Source: Clostridia bacterium (lineage in GTDB: Bacteria > Bacillota_A > Clostridia > Oscillospirales > CAG-272). Taken from it: DNA of 15,176 bases. The translations under genes were made by a program, and so were the position numbers. Under the pieces are notes generated by a model, which worked only from the letters and a program-made list of their open reading frames with translations, was not told where the DNA came from and made no database searches. The DNA lies in NCBI GenBank assembly GCA_017631775.1, contig JAGBSQ010000012.1:1-15176 (forward strand). Reading direction: 5' to 3'. Below, piece by piece: positions 5,827 to 13,398 of the stretch; within the stretch, counting starts at the first letter, position 1, and each line of letters starts with the position of its first letter.

Positions 5827-8800
5827 CTACATCAAATCAAATATTGATTGTTGTATCGGAGCATCTGCATTTTTCGATGATACAATAATATCCACAATAT
5901 ACTCGTAATTTTTTACGAATGAATTCGGTATGAATATTATTTTTATATCTTTCTTTTTGCAAATATCCATCTTGGCTTTATCGGAATGTTCTCTATTAAA
6001 CACACCAAAATGTTCGCCGCCATTAATTTCAAAGACTATTCTTGGCTTTTTAGCAAAGAACTTCGTTTCGTACAAAACCAAATCGAATTCTCTGTTGGAA
6101 TTTGAGAACTCCGCTTCCCCTTTGAACAACTTGCTAAGTTTTACATTTCTTTCTGCCTCAAATGATTTATGACAAGAGCAAAAATGAGAAATGGTCTTAT
6201 AGAATTCATCCTCGGCTTGACTTCCGTTTGAACTTCCTATTTCAATAGTCGCCGACTCATTTGGCGGAATTGATATACTACCGTTGTTCTTGACATAATC
6301 AATCAAATTATACAAATCGTCCTTCTTATCATCGGACAACACATTTAATACATCTGTATCTGCAGCGATAATAAGCTTGTTTTGGGCTCTTGTAACAGCG
6401 ACATTGATTAATTCTTGATTGTTCTTAAGCCATTCAAAGGTTTTCTTACTTGTTTTTGCTGACAAAGCGGTTGACAGAATAATAGTGCTTTTTTCCGCCC
6501 CCTGAGCCGAATGCACAGTTCCGCAGCCAACTCCTTCTATATTCTTTTGCTTTAACAAGTCTGTAATCAATTCCTTTTGATTAACAAAGGGAGTGATTAT
6601 AAACACATCGGTTAACTTATTTCTTTCAATATAGTTAACGATTTCGTTAGCTTCTTCAAAAGCTTCATTCCTTTGCTTAGCGTTTTTATTTTTGACACTC
6701 ATTAACTCCAATTCACCCGAGCTACTTACAGCAGAAAGGTTTAAGGAATTATTGTAATATCGTTGATTTGAAAAATTAATTATCTTTCTACCACATCTAT
6801 AATGATACTTGAGTAATATGTATTTCGAAATGTTATCATTTTCCAACATTACATCCAAGATAGAGTGGTTTTTATAATTATATTTTCGAGGTACATTGTA
6901 CTTCGCCATCAAATCCCTATTTGTCTGATCTTCCAATGTGATAACCGGTTTCAATTGGTTGGGATCCCCTACCAGCAATAATGTACTTGCTCTGGCAATA
7001 GGAATTAAAGCCGTAGCAACATTACACTGCCCTGCTTCATCCATAATAACCAAATCAAACATAAAGTTAGGAGTACCTAATCTTCGTGATGAAATGTTGG
7101 TTGAAAAAATAACAGGAAATGCCTCAGAAAGCATCTTCATGTTATCATCGTTTTGAATCCAAGCATTAAAATCTGCTGCTCGTTCATCATCATCTTTAAT
7201 CGAACAAATTTCAATGAGCGGCTTATATTTGTCTCGCTTTAGTTTTTCAATATACTGCAACGATTTGAAAAACAAAAATTGAGAAAGTTGGAAATTCTCA
7301 TTGAGAGGAATAAATAGAGAAGTTACCTCTTCATTACTTATTTCCGGTAATTTGGCAAGTTCTAATTGCAATTCGTTAACGCGTTTTTTCAGTACGTCAA
7401 CAATTTTACTATTGCTATCAGAAAGAGCTTGTGTGAATTTTTGTGCATTGTGAAGATAATTCTCTATTTCCACTCTTTTCTCTTGAATATTAAGAAGTTC
7501 AAGGAGTTTCTCGTTTTTATTGTCGGACGTTACTTTTATTTTTTCAAGCATCTCCTCTTTTGCTTGTTTGGAAGTGGACATTACATAATGATACACATCC
7601 AATATTCTTAGTGTTGCTTTTTTTACATCTTCTAAATTTCCAAGTCTCAAATACGGAAAATGAATGGTTTCCCCTCTGTATGAAAACTGAAGCTTTTCAA
7701 CTATTCCGTCCACCGGCTTGTTGTTTGAGGAACAGATCAACATCGTTTTGTTGTTATAGAATGCACTCAAAACAACATTGATTATTGTTTGCGTTTTACC
7801 TGTTCCTGGAGGGCCCTGCACATAGGTAACAGGATATTTCATAGCATTATAAAGAACTCTCATTTGGTTAATATTGATTCTTCTATCATATATGATCAAT
7901 GATGGTTCTTTTCTTCTGATATTATTTCTTTTGCTTATGTTTCCAAAAAAGGACTTAAGGGGAACTGGCAAATTATTGTTTTCGTACTTTTGTTCAATTA
8001 CCTTGTAAGTATCTTCTAAATTAACCGTTATTTCTCGCTGCAAAATCATCATATCAGGACGAGTATTTACTACTTCTCTCCCCCTGAGATTTTCTTGAAT
8101 CAATTCTAAGTATTCGTAATAATTTGCTTCAAATGTTTCGATGAATTTATCAACATCCATATTTACATAATTAAACAATGAATGCTTTCTTCCCTCTATT
8201 AAAAACGATTTGTTGAAATTTACTCGCTTGTCCAAAACCAATGACTTTCTTCTTGGATCAAAAGAAACATTATAATAAGCTATTACAAATTTGCTTTTAC
8301 CCGAATCAATAGAAAAACAGTTAATCACCAATGAATAATGTGAATGTGAGGCTTTTTTTACATCATAATGGTAAATTTGTTTTATAATTTGCCCCATTTG
8401 TTCATCATTCAATTTATAAGACTTGTTCTTTCTTAAAATTGACAAATCCACGCCATCTATCAATGCATATTCCTTTTGACTGGGATCTCCGTCAAGAGTA
8501 TTGCATTCTATGTAATAATTCAATACATTATGGTTGAAACGGTCATAATTCATCCACTGATATTTGTCAAGATTGGATTCTATTTTCTCTACAAGTTTAT
8601 CTGCGCCTTCGTATGTGCAGAAATTCAAAACATTCGCACTTTTGATTCTGTCAAATTCTATTACACTTTCAATAGCATCCATAGACTTGCTACTATTGAA
8701 CATATCGACCTTGAATCTTCTTGTCTTGGTATCAATATCTTTAATTGCAATCCAATACGATGTGGTTTCGTTTTGCTTGTTTTGATACGTAATTTCAAGC

Positions 8801-8847
8801 CACTTGGATTCTTTTATGGCTTTGCAAATATGATTTAAGATATCCAT
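5827..8847 (-). CDS. UPF1-like SF1 helicase with WYL-like N-terminus and PD-(D/E)XK-like C-terminus
   Basis: 1006 aa. Start: ATG 8847 with GGAGG 5 nt upstream; a GTG four codons earlier sits on that RBS. Domains: residues 1-75, WYL-like (IKESKWLEITYQN, then VIEFDRIKSANVL); 76-320, no recognised domain; SF1 helicase core with Walker A GPPGTGKT (345-352), Ia LICSSNNKPVD (370-380), Walker B MDEAGQ (602-607), motif III GDPNQLKP (627-634), motif IV YHYRC (681-685), motif V TVHSAQGAEKS (777-787), motif VI NVAVTRA (815-821). A coiled stalk-like insert lies at about 425-500. The C-terminus (about 876-990) is PD-(D/E)XK/DUF2726-like: Asp922 in REFDLVLYE, Glu940 in VFEINGGEHFG, with Asn where Lys is usual, then KKKDIKIIFIP. 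It is AT-rich against its neighbours, suggesting transfer. Activities would be ATP-driven nucleic-acid unwinding plus cleavage. The phage-defence role is inferred from architecture and composition only; a repair or RNA helicase is the alternative. Confidence 0.85.
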   Translation of the reverse strand: MDILNHICKAIKESKWLEITYQNKQNETTSYWIAIKDIDTKTRRFKVDMFNSSKSMDAIESVIEFDRIKSANVLNFCTYEGADKLVEKIESNLDKYQWMNYDRFNHNVLNYYIECNTLDGDPSQKEYALIDGVDLSILRKNKSYKLNDEQMGQIIKQIYHYDVKKASHSHYSLVINCFSIDSGKSKFVIAYYNVSFDPRRKSLVLDKRVNFNKSFLIEGRKHSLFNYVNMDVDKFIETFEANYYEYLELIQENLRGREVVNTRPDMMILQREITVNLEDTYKVIEQKYENNNLPVPLKSFFGNISKRNNIRRKEPSLIIYDRRININQMRVLYNAMKYPVTYVQGPPGTGKTQTIINVVLSAFYNNKTMLICSSNNKPVDGIVEKLQFSYRGETIHFPYLRLGNLEDVKKATLRILDVYHYVMSTSKQAKEEMLEKIKVTSDNKNEKLLELLNIQEKRVEIENYLHNAQKFTQALSDSNSKIVDVLKKRVNELQLELAKLPEISNEEVTSLFIPLNENFQLSQFLFFKSLQYIEKLKRDKYKPLIEICSIKDDDERAADFNAWIQNDDNMKMLSEAFPVIFSTNISSRRLGTPNFMFDLVIMDEAGQCNVATALIPIARASTLLLVGDPNQLKPVITLEDQTNRDLMAKYNVPRKYNYKNHSILDVMLENDNISKYILLKYHYRCGRKIINFSNQRYYNNSLNLSAVSSSGELELMSVKNKNAKQRNEAFEEANEIVNYIERNKLTDVFIITPFVNQKELITDLLKQKNIEGVGCGTVHSAQGAEKSTIILSTALSAKTSKKTFEWLKNNQELINVAVTRAQNKLIIAADTDVLNVLSDDKKDDLYNLIDYVKNNGSISIPPNESATIEIGSSNGSQAEDEFYKTISHFCSCHKSFEAERNVKLSKLFKGEAEFSNSNREFDLVLYETKFFAKKPRIVFEINGGEHFGVFNREHSDKAKMDICKKKDIKIIFIPNSFVKNYEYIVDIIVSSKNADAPIQQSIFDLM

Positions 8848-8869
8848 TATGACCTCCACTCCAATATAG

Positions 8870-9514
8870 TTATAAAAGTTTCAACACATCCTTCACCGTA
8901 TCCACCACGGCAATGCATTTGCAGGTCTCAAGTTTTGAGCGATTTTGATGTCCGGATGCAACAAGTACGCAATCCACTCCCATTGCCGCGGCAACTTCGG
9001 CATCGTGATCGGTGTCGCCAATCATCAAGGCGCAAATGTCGGGGTTGGCTTGCTTCCACGCCACGCCAATGTCCTTTTTGCTTTTGGCGTGAATGTTATC
9101 AAGGCCGAGAAAGCCATCAAAGCGAGAGAGAATTCCCAAGCCTTCAAGCTGTCCGCGCAGCATGTTGACCTCGGTTGCAGAAAGGATCCACTGCCCCATT
9201 CCCTTCTCGTGGAGTGCATCCAAAACCTCGGGAATTTCGGGATAGGTGGTGGAATTCTTTGAGTATTCAAAATAATAATCCATCCACTCTACGGCAAGCT
9301 CGGCATAGGGCGTTTTTGCAAAATCAAATCCCATTCTCTCATAGTAGTCTTGAATGGGAAAGCCGAACAACGAACGGTATTGCTCAACCGATGTGACAAG
9401 CGGCAGGCCGTGTGCGCCAAGCAGGCGGTTGGCACTCTTGATGCAGGCATCAACGTCGTTGTAAATGGTGCCGTTAAAATCCCAAATGATGTGTGTGTAT
9501 GCTGTTTTTTTCAT
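8870..9514 (-). CDS. HAD-superfamily hydrolase (phosphoglycolate phosphatase-like), DFNGT variant
   Basis: 214 aa, cytoplasmic. HAD motifs: I, HIIWDFNGTIYND (8-20) with nucleophile Asp12; II, ILSATEVN (110-117, Ser112); III, AKSKKD (143-148); IV, MIGDTDHDAEVA (164-175, Asp167/Asp171). A helical cap (about 22-90) gives the phosphoglycolate phosphatase/beta-phosphoglucomutase layout. Oddity: the residue two after the nucleophile is Asn14, where phosphatases normally have the general acid-base Asp (DxDGT), so substrate or rate may differ. The frame is open far upstream, but ATG 9514 with GAGAGGA just before it is the natural start. It is followed 22 nt later by the helicase gene on the same strand, so read-through transcription is likely; base composition matches the rest of the genome, unlike the helicase. 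No convincing promoter is seen in the 229 bp upstream. Confidence 0.85.
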   Translation of the reverse strand: MKKTAYTHIIWDFNGTIYNDVDACIKSANRLLGAHGLPLVTSVEQYRSLFGFPIQDYYERMGFDFAKTPYAELAVEWMDYYFEYSKNSTTYPEIPEVLDALHEKGMGQWILSATEVNMLRGQLEGLGILSRFDGFLGLDNIHAKSKKDIGVAWKQANPDICALMIGDTDHDAEVAAAMGVDCVLVASGHQNRSKLETCKCIAVVDTVKDVLKLL

Positions 9515-9662
9515 ACGTTCCTCTCTTTTTTTGTTGCCCTTGCGGGCAGAAATTTTTAGCAAAAACGGGGACTCCATCCCAATTTGGGGGCGGAGATGCT
9601 CCCTCCTCTTCCACGCCTTTCCACCACCGGATCGCTCTGCCTCCCTTGGCAAAATGCGTGGG

Positions 9663-9691
9663 TTGATTCCCACTTCCTTTTCCTGTATAAT
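9663..9691 (+). promoter_or_regulatory. Sigma-A promoter of the SleB-family gene
   Basis: TTGATT (9663-9668), 17-nt spacer, TATAAT (9686-9691), 52 nt before the start codon. The match is to the vegetative sigma-A type rather than an obvious forespore or mother-cell consensus, which is notable for a SleB-type enzyme. The rest of the 9515-9743 gap holds only a small TGCCC/GGGCA hairpin near 9538-9551. Confidence 0.65.
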
Positions 9692-9743
9692 AGCACCATG
9701 CGGTGGTCCCGCCGCCGCAAATTTTGAGAAAAGGAGTGATTGT

Positions 9744-10628
9744 ATGGTCACGACAACCAATCGGCCGGGCCGACATAATTTTCGGCGTTGGCTATGTGCT
9801 CTGTTTGCCGCAGTGATGCTTGTGGGTACCATGACGGTGGGCGCGTTTGCCGCCTCCCCCGCGCACCCAAAAGAATCGGTAGAGACCAACGTATACCTTG
9901 ACGGCATTGAAATTCTTGACGGTGACTGCGTAATATGGCGCGACACCACCTTTGTCCCTTTGCGCAAGTTTTGCAATCTGTTTGACGGTTGCAGCTTTAC
10001 GTGGGACGGAAAAACCAACACCGCAACGGTAAAAACCGAAAGCGGTATGACGCTCATCATTCAATCGGGCGCACTTTACATCTGGGCAAACGGCCATTAT
10101 TTTTACACCGTTGAGGCGGTTCAAAATTGGGGCGGTAGCCTTTACGTTCCCATTCGCCCACTGGCGCGCGCCTTTAATGCCACCCTTGAGTGGAACAATT
10201 CTTTGCGCGCAGTTGAGGTAAGCTCCCCTAAGGGAACCCCTGCGGTGGCTTGGGCAAATTATGATGAGGACGATCTTTATTGGCTCGCTCGCATTATTTC
10301 TGCCGAGGCGCAGGGCGAGCCGCTCAAGGGTCAAATTGCCGTTGGCAACGTGGTGCTCAATCGCGTACGCCACACCTCTTACCCAAACACGATCTATGGC
10401 GTTATTTTTGATCGCAAGCACGGCACACAGTTCTCCCCCGTGTCCTTCGGTACGATCTACAACGAGCCCTCGGCATCTTCGATCATCGCCGCAAAGATTT
10501 GTCTTGAGGGATATTCTATTTCCAATTCGGCTCTGTTCTTTATGAATCCGCGCATTGCCACAAGCAATTGGATCTCAAAAAACAGACCTTATGCATTCAC
10601 CATTGGCAACCACGATTTTTATAACTAA
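9744..10628 (+). CDS. SleB-family cell wall hydrolase with copper-amine-oxidase-type N domain
   Basis: 294 aa, secreted. Seen: basic n-region RPGRHNFRR, hydrophobic core WLCALFAAVMLVGTMTVG and a probable signal peptidase I site after AFA (34-36). Residues about 46-160 look like two copper-amine-oxidase N-terminal-type repeats (VYLDGIEILDGD... DTTFVPLRKF; GSLYVPIRPLARAF), a frequent wall-associated module in Clostridia. Residues 178-291 are the hydrolase_2/SleB domain: LARIISAEAQGEPLKGQIAV (181-200) with catalytic Glu188, then GNVVLNRV, and C-terminal ALFFMNP and IGNHDFY. Family members are lytic transglycosylase-type peptidoglycan hydrolases of spore cortex or cell wall. Start ATG with AAAAGGAG 7 nt upstream. 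Monocistronic, convergent with the LRR lipoprotein gene. Whether it acts on cortex or vegetative wall is not decided by sequence. Confidence 0.88.
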   Translation: MVTTTNRPGRHNFRRWLCALFAAVMLVGTMTVGAFAASPAHPKESVETNVYLDGIEILDGDCVIWRDTTFVPLRKFCNLFDGCSFTWDGKTNTATVKTESGMTLIIQSGALYIWANGHYFYTVEAVQNWGGSLYVPIRPLARAFNATLEWNNSLRAVEVSSPKGTPAVAWANYDEDDLYWLARIISAEAQGEPLKGQIAVGNVVLNRVRHTSYPNTIYGVIFDRKHGTQFSPVSFGTIYNEPSASSIIAAKICLEGYSISNSALFFMNPRIATSNWISKNRPYAFTIGNHDFYN

Positions 10629-10647
10629 ATCGTAAAAAAGAGCACAA

Positions 10648-10686
10648 TGGGGATGGTTCGCATTTGCGGGCCATCCCCAATTTTTT
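10648..10686 (+). terminator. Terminator of the SleB-family gene, between convergent genes
   Basis: TGGGGATGG (10648-10656) pairs with CCATCCCCA (10671-10679), with a CGCA/TGCG inner hairpin, followed by six T (10681-10686). It ends 9 bp before the stop of the convergent LRR gene. The minus-strand flank, with a T-run a few bases further on, could serve that gene as well. Confidence 0.85.
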
Positions 10687-10694
10687 GTTACTTT

Positions 10695-11612
10695 TTATTC
10701 TGCGGGAGTTTCTGCGGGTTCTTCAACAGGGCGCTCGGTAAGAGCCAAGCTGCTGATGTAAGCGTTGATAGCTGCAGAGTTGCCTGCATAGGTCAAGCCC
10801 TCTTTGTAAAGAGCTGCACAAGTGTGGAAAGCATATTTGCCAATAGCCTCAAGGCTTGCGGGAAGCTTGAGCTCTGCCAAAGCCGCGCACTTTTGGAATG
10901 CTTGTTGACCAATGGTGAGAGTACCCTCGTTGATGATAACGGTCTCAAGTGCTACACACTCAAAGAATGCGGCAACACCGATGTTTTCAACAGTTGCGGG
11001 GAACTCAACGGTCTTAAGGGAAATACAGTTCATAAATGCATAATCCTTAATTTCGGTCAAAAGAGAGCCTTCTGCAAAGTTGACGGTGCCAAGTGCTACA
11101 CAACCGTAGAATGCACCAACGCCAACCTCGGTAACGTATGCAGGGAGTGTAAGGCTTTGCAGAGATACACACTCTCTGAATGCATAATCGCCAATGGTAA
11201 AGGTATGCTCGCTCATATCAAAGTCAGCATCGTGTACCTTGTAATCTTCCTCAGTGGGGAAGATCAAAGCGGAAATGCTGGAGCTGTTGAGAAACGCCTC
11301 TTTGCCAACACCGACAACGCGCAAATACTTGTCGGGCTCTTGCTCTCTTTCGTTGCCGGGAACCATAAAGTATGCGGGAATCTTGACTTCGTGAGCCTTA
11401 TCGAGTGTGGTGGAGAATCCGGCAACGATAACGGTTTCACTGTCTACGTTTTCAAAACGGAAGGTGTCAGAACCGTGGGTTGCCGAGTCTACGATAACGG
11501 TGTTATCTCTGTATTTTTCGTCGTCGTTTGTTTCTTGTTTTTCTTTGTTGGAGCAAGCAGCAATAGAGAATACCATCAATCCTGCCAACAAAATTGCGAG
11601 AAGTTTTTTCAT
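10695..11612 (-). CDS. BspA-type leucine-rich-repeat lipoprotein
   Basis: 305 aa, exported. Seen: signal MKKLLAILLAGLMVFSIAAC with lipobox IAAC and lipidation Cys20. A charged linker follows (21-40), then from about residue 85 to 285 BspA/LRR_5-type units such as IGDYAFRECVSLQSLTLP, VGVGAFYGCVALGTVNF, IKDYAFMNCISLKTVEFP, IGVAAFFECVALETVII, IGQQAFQKCAALAELKLP and IGKYAFHTCAAL. The tail is Pro/Glu-rich (PVEEPAETPAE). Family knowledge: these solvent-exposed solenoids bind proteins or glycans at the cell surface; no enzyme motif is present. Each repeat carries a Cys at the same turn (E/G/N/K/T-C), which is usual for the family. Start ATG with AGGAGG 6 nt upstream; the frame extends 43 codons further but without RBS. 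It has its own near-consensus promoter, divergent from comM. Confidence 0.9.
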   Translation of the reverse strand: MKKLLAILLAGLMVFSIAACSNKEKQETNDDEKYRDNTVIVDSATHGSDTFRFENVDSETVIVAGFSTTLDKAHEVKIPAYFMVPGNEREQEPDKYLRVVGVGKEAFLNSSSISALIFPTEEDYKVHDADFDMSEHTFTIGDYAFRECVSLQSLTLPAYVTEVGVGAFYGCVALGTVNFAEGSLLTEIKDYAFMNCISLKTVEFPATVENIGVAAFFECVALETVIINEGTLTIGQQAFQKCAALAELKLPASLEAIGKYAFHTCAALYKEGLTYAGNSAAINAYISSLALTERPVEEPAETPAE

Positions 11613-11645
11613 AATGTTCCTCCTGCGAAAATACATATATATAAG

Positions 11646-11674
11646 ATTATACAAGATTAGAATCAAAAAGTCAA
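11646..11674 (-). promoter_or_regulatory. Promoter of the LRR lipoprotein gene
   Basis: On the minus strand: TTGACT (11674-11669), 17-nt spacer, TATAAT (11651-11646), 33 nt before the start codon. Near-perfect sigma-A match, implying strong constitutive expression. Confidence 0.8.
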
Positions 11675-11765
11675 TAGATTTTTCCCGATTCTTTGTAAAC
11701 ATTTTGTTATTCTTGGACCTTTGGGGGCAGCCCACTCCCACTCTTGGCGTTTTGCTCCCACTCTA

Positions 11766-11795
11766 TTGACAAGCACTCCCTTTGTGTTGTATAAT
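11766..11795 (+). promoter_or_regulatory. Consensus promoter of the comM-MATE-CDF unit
   Basis: TTGACA (11766-11771), 18-nt spacer, TATAAT (11790-11795): both hexamers are exact consensus. It lies 34 nt before the comM start codon. Divergent from the LRR gene promoter about 92 bp away. Confidence 0.85.
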
Positions 11796-11829
11796 GATAA
11801 GAGAAATACAAAACGAGGGAGGAGACCTC

Positions 11830-13371
11830 ATGTTATCGTCAACGTTTAGTGCAGGACTGTGCGGAATTGACGGCTTTCCCGTAACCGTAGAGTGCAACCA
11901 AAAGAATAATTTGGAGGGTTTTGACCTCGTTGGCCTGCCCGACATGGCCGTGCGCGAAGCAAAGGAACGCGTAAGAACCGCCTGCTACAACAGCGGCTAC
12001 AGCTTCCCCTATGCGCGCATCACCGTAAACCTTGCCCCCGCCGACCGCAAAAAGGAAGGCTCTGCCTTTGATGCCGCCATTCTTTGCGCCATTTTTCACA
12101 GCAGCGGCATTATTCGTCGCGGCGTGGACATGACGGGAAAATGCATTGTCGGTGAGCTTTCACTCTCGGGCGAATTGCGCGGCGTGCGCGGCATTTTGTG
12201 CATGTGTGTTGCCGCAAAGGAGCACGGCTTTACCGAGTTCTATGCCCCCGTGGAAAACGCACGTGAAGCCGCCGCAGTTGAGGGAATTACGGTTTATGCC
12301 GTACCCAATATTCGCGCGCTCGTTATGCACCTCAACGGTGAGGCACCGCTCTCGCCCGTGGAATATGACCGCTCGGCTTTTTCGGATGCCGTAACGCGCC
12401 ATTCCCTTGATTTTATCGACGTACGTGGGCAAGCAATGGCAAAAAGAGCCATGGAGATTGCCGCCGCGGGCGGACACAATATTTTGCTCATCGGCCCTCC
12501 CGGCACGGGCAAGTCGATGCTTGCAAAACGCCTCCCTACCATTCTTCCTCCCCTGACCTTTTCCGAAGCGATCGAAACAACAAAGGTGCATTCGGTTTCG
12601 GGAACGCTCCCCGAGGGTGTATCTCTCCTTTCGGCGCGTCCTTTCCGCTCCCCTCACCATACGATGAGCCCTGTGAGCCTTGTAGGCGGTGGCGTGAACC
12701 CCATGCCGGGTGAAATTTCGCTTGCCAACAACGGCGTGCTCTTCCTCGACGAGCTGCCCGAGTTCCCCAAGCAGGTAACCGATGCCTTGCGCCAACCGCT
12801 TGAGGACCGTCGCGTGACCATTACGCGTGCCAGCGGACGCGTCACCTTCCCCTGCTCCTTTATGCTTGTGGGTGCCATGAACCCCTGCCGTTGCGGATAC
12901 TTTGGCCACCCCACTCACCCCTGCACCTGCCGTCCCGATGACGTCAAGCGCTACATCTCTCGCATCAGCGGACCGATGCTTGACCGTATGGACATTCAAA
13001 TAGAGCTTCCTTCCCTTTCCTATAACGAGATCTCCGCTCCCGATGCCAAAGCCGACACCTCGGCAACCATTCGCGAGCGCGTAACCGCCGCCCGTAAATT
13101 TGCACGCGAGCGCATGGGAGAGGATTCCCCCATTTTTTGCAATGCACAGCTCGATGCGCGCGGCATTCAACGCTATTGCACGCTCGATGCCGATGCCTCG
13201 GCTCTGCTTGCCGCCGCCTATGACCGCATGGGTCTGAGCGCGCGCGGATACGACCGTATTTTGTGCGTGGCACGCACCATTGCCGACCTTGATGCCTCAG
13301 AAACCATTCGTGCACCGCACGTTGCCGAGGCCATTCAATTGCGCAGCCTTGACCGCAAATATTGGGGATAA
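11830..13371 (+). CDS. comM: YifB/ComM-family AAA+ ATPase (Mg chelatase-like)
   Basis: 513 aa, cytoplasmic. N-terminal ChlI-like domain (about 1-170; [19 protein letters not shown] at 30-48, [21 protein letters not shown]). AAA+ core: Walker A GPPGTGKS (222-229), Walker [11 protein letters not shown] (303-312), sensor-1 GAMNPC (348-353), a Cys-rich hairpin with C353, C355, C365, C367, and the arginine region GPMLDRMD (381-388). C-terminal Mg_chelatase_C domain about 410-510. Family knowledge: in Gram-negative competent bacteria ComM is a hexameric helicase that aids branch migration in natural transformation; in Clostridia the role is untested. The protein is full length. Start ATG with GGAGG 7 nt upstream; the frame extends 16 codons earlier, but that would overlap the promoter. 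First of three closely spaced plus-strand genes. Confidence 0.93.
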   Translation: MLSSTFSAGLCGIDGFPVTVECNQKNNLEGFDLVGLPDMAVREAKERVRTACYNSGYSFPYARITVNLAPADRKKEGSAFDAAILCAIFHSSGIIRRGVDMTGKCIVGELSLSGELRGVRGILCMCVAAKEHGFTEFYAPVENAREAAAVEGITVYAVPNIRALVMHLNGEAPLSPVEYDRSAFSDAVTRHSLDFIDVRGQAMAKRAMEIAAAGGHNILLIGPPGTGKSMLAKRLPTILPPLTFSEAIETTKVHSVSGTLPEGVSLLSARPFRSPHHTMSPVSLVGGGVNPMPGEISLANNGVLFLDELPEFPKQVTDALRQPLEDRRVTITRASGRVTFPCSFMLVGAMNPCRCGYFGHPTHPCTCRPDDVKRYISRISGPMLDRMDIQIELPSLSYNEISAPDAKADTSATIRERVTAARKFARERMGEDSPIFCNAQLDARGIQRYCTLDADASALLAAAYDRMGLSARGYDRILCVARTIADLDASETIRAPHVAEAIQLRSLDRKYWG

Positions 13372-13398
13372 CGACAAAAAACAAGGACATTTTCTTTT

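Noticed and set aside
8848..8859. GTG start for the helicase four codons upstream of 8847
   Set aside because: The GTG overlaps the GGAGG that is correctly placed 5 nt before ATG 8847.
9515..10060. N-terminal extension of the HAD gene upstream of 9514
   Set aside because: It would run antisense through the SleB gene's promoter and signal peptide; HAD motif I needs only about 10 residues before it and ATG 9514 has an RBS.
11613..11741. 43-codon N-terminal extension of the LRR lipoprotein
   Set aside because: It would bury the lipoprotein signal peptide and overlap the promoter; AGGAGG sits 6 nt before ATG 11612.
12160..13170. Long minus-strand ORF (336 codons) within comM
   Set aside because: Antisense shadow of a GC-rich, strongly conserved ATPase gene; no RBS, no recognisable domain.
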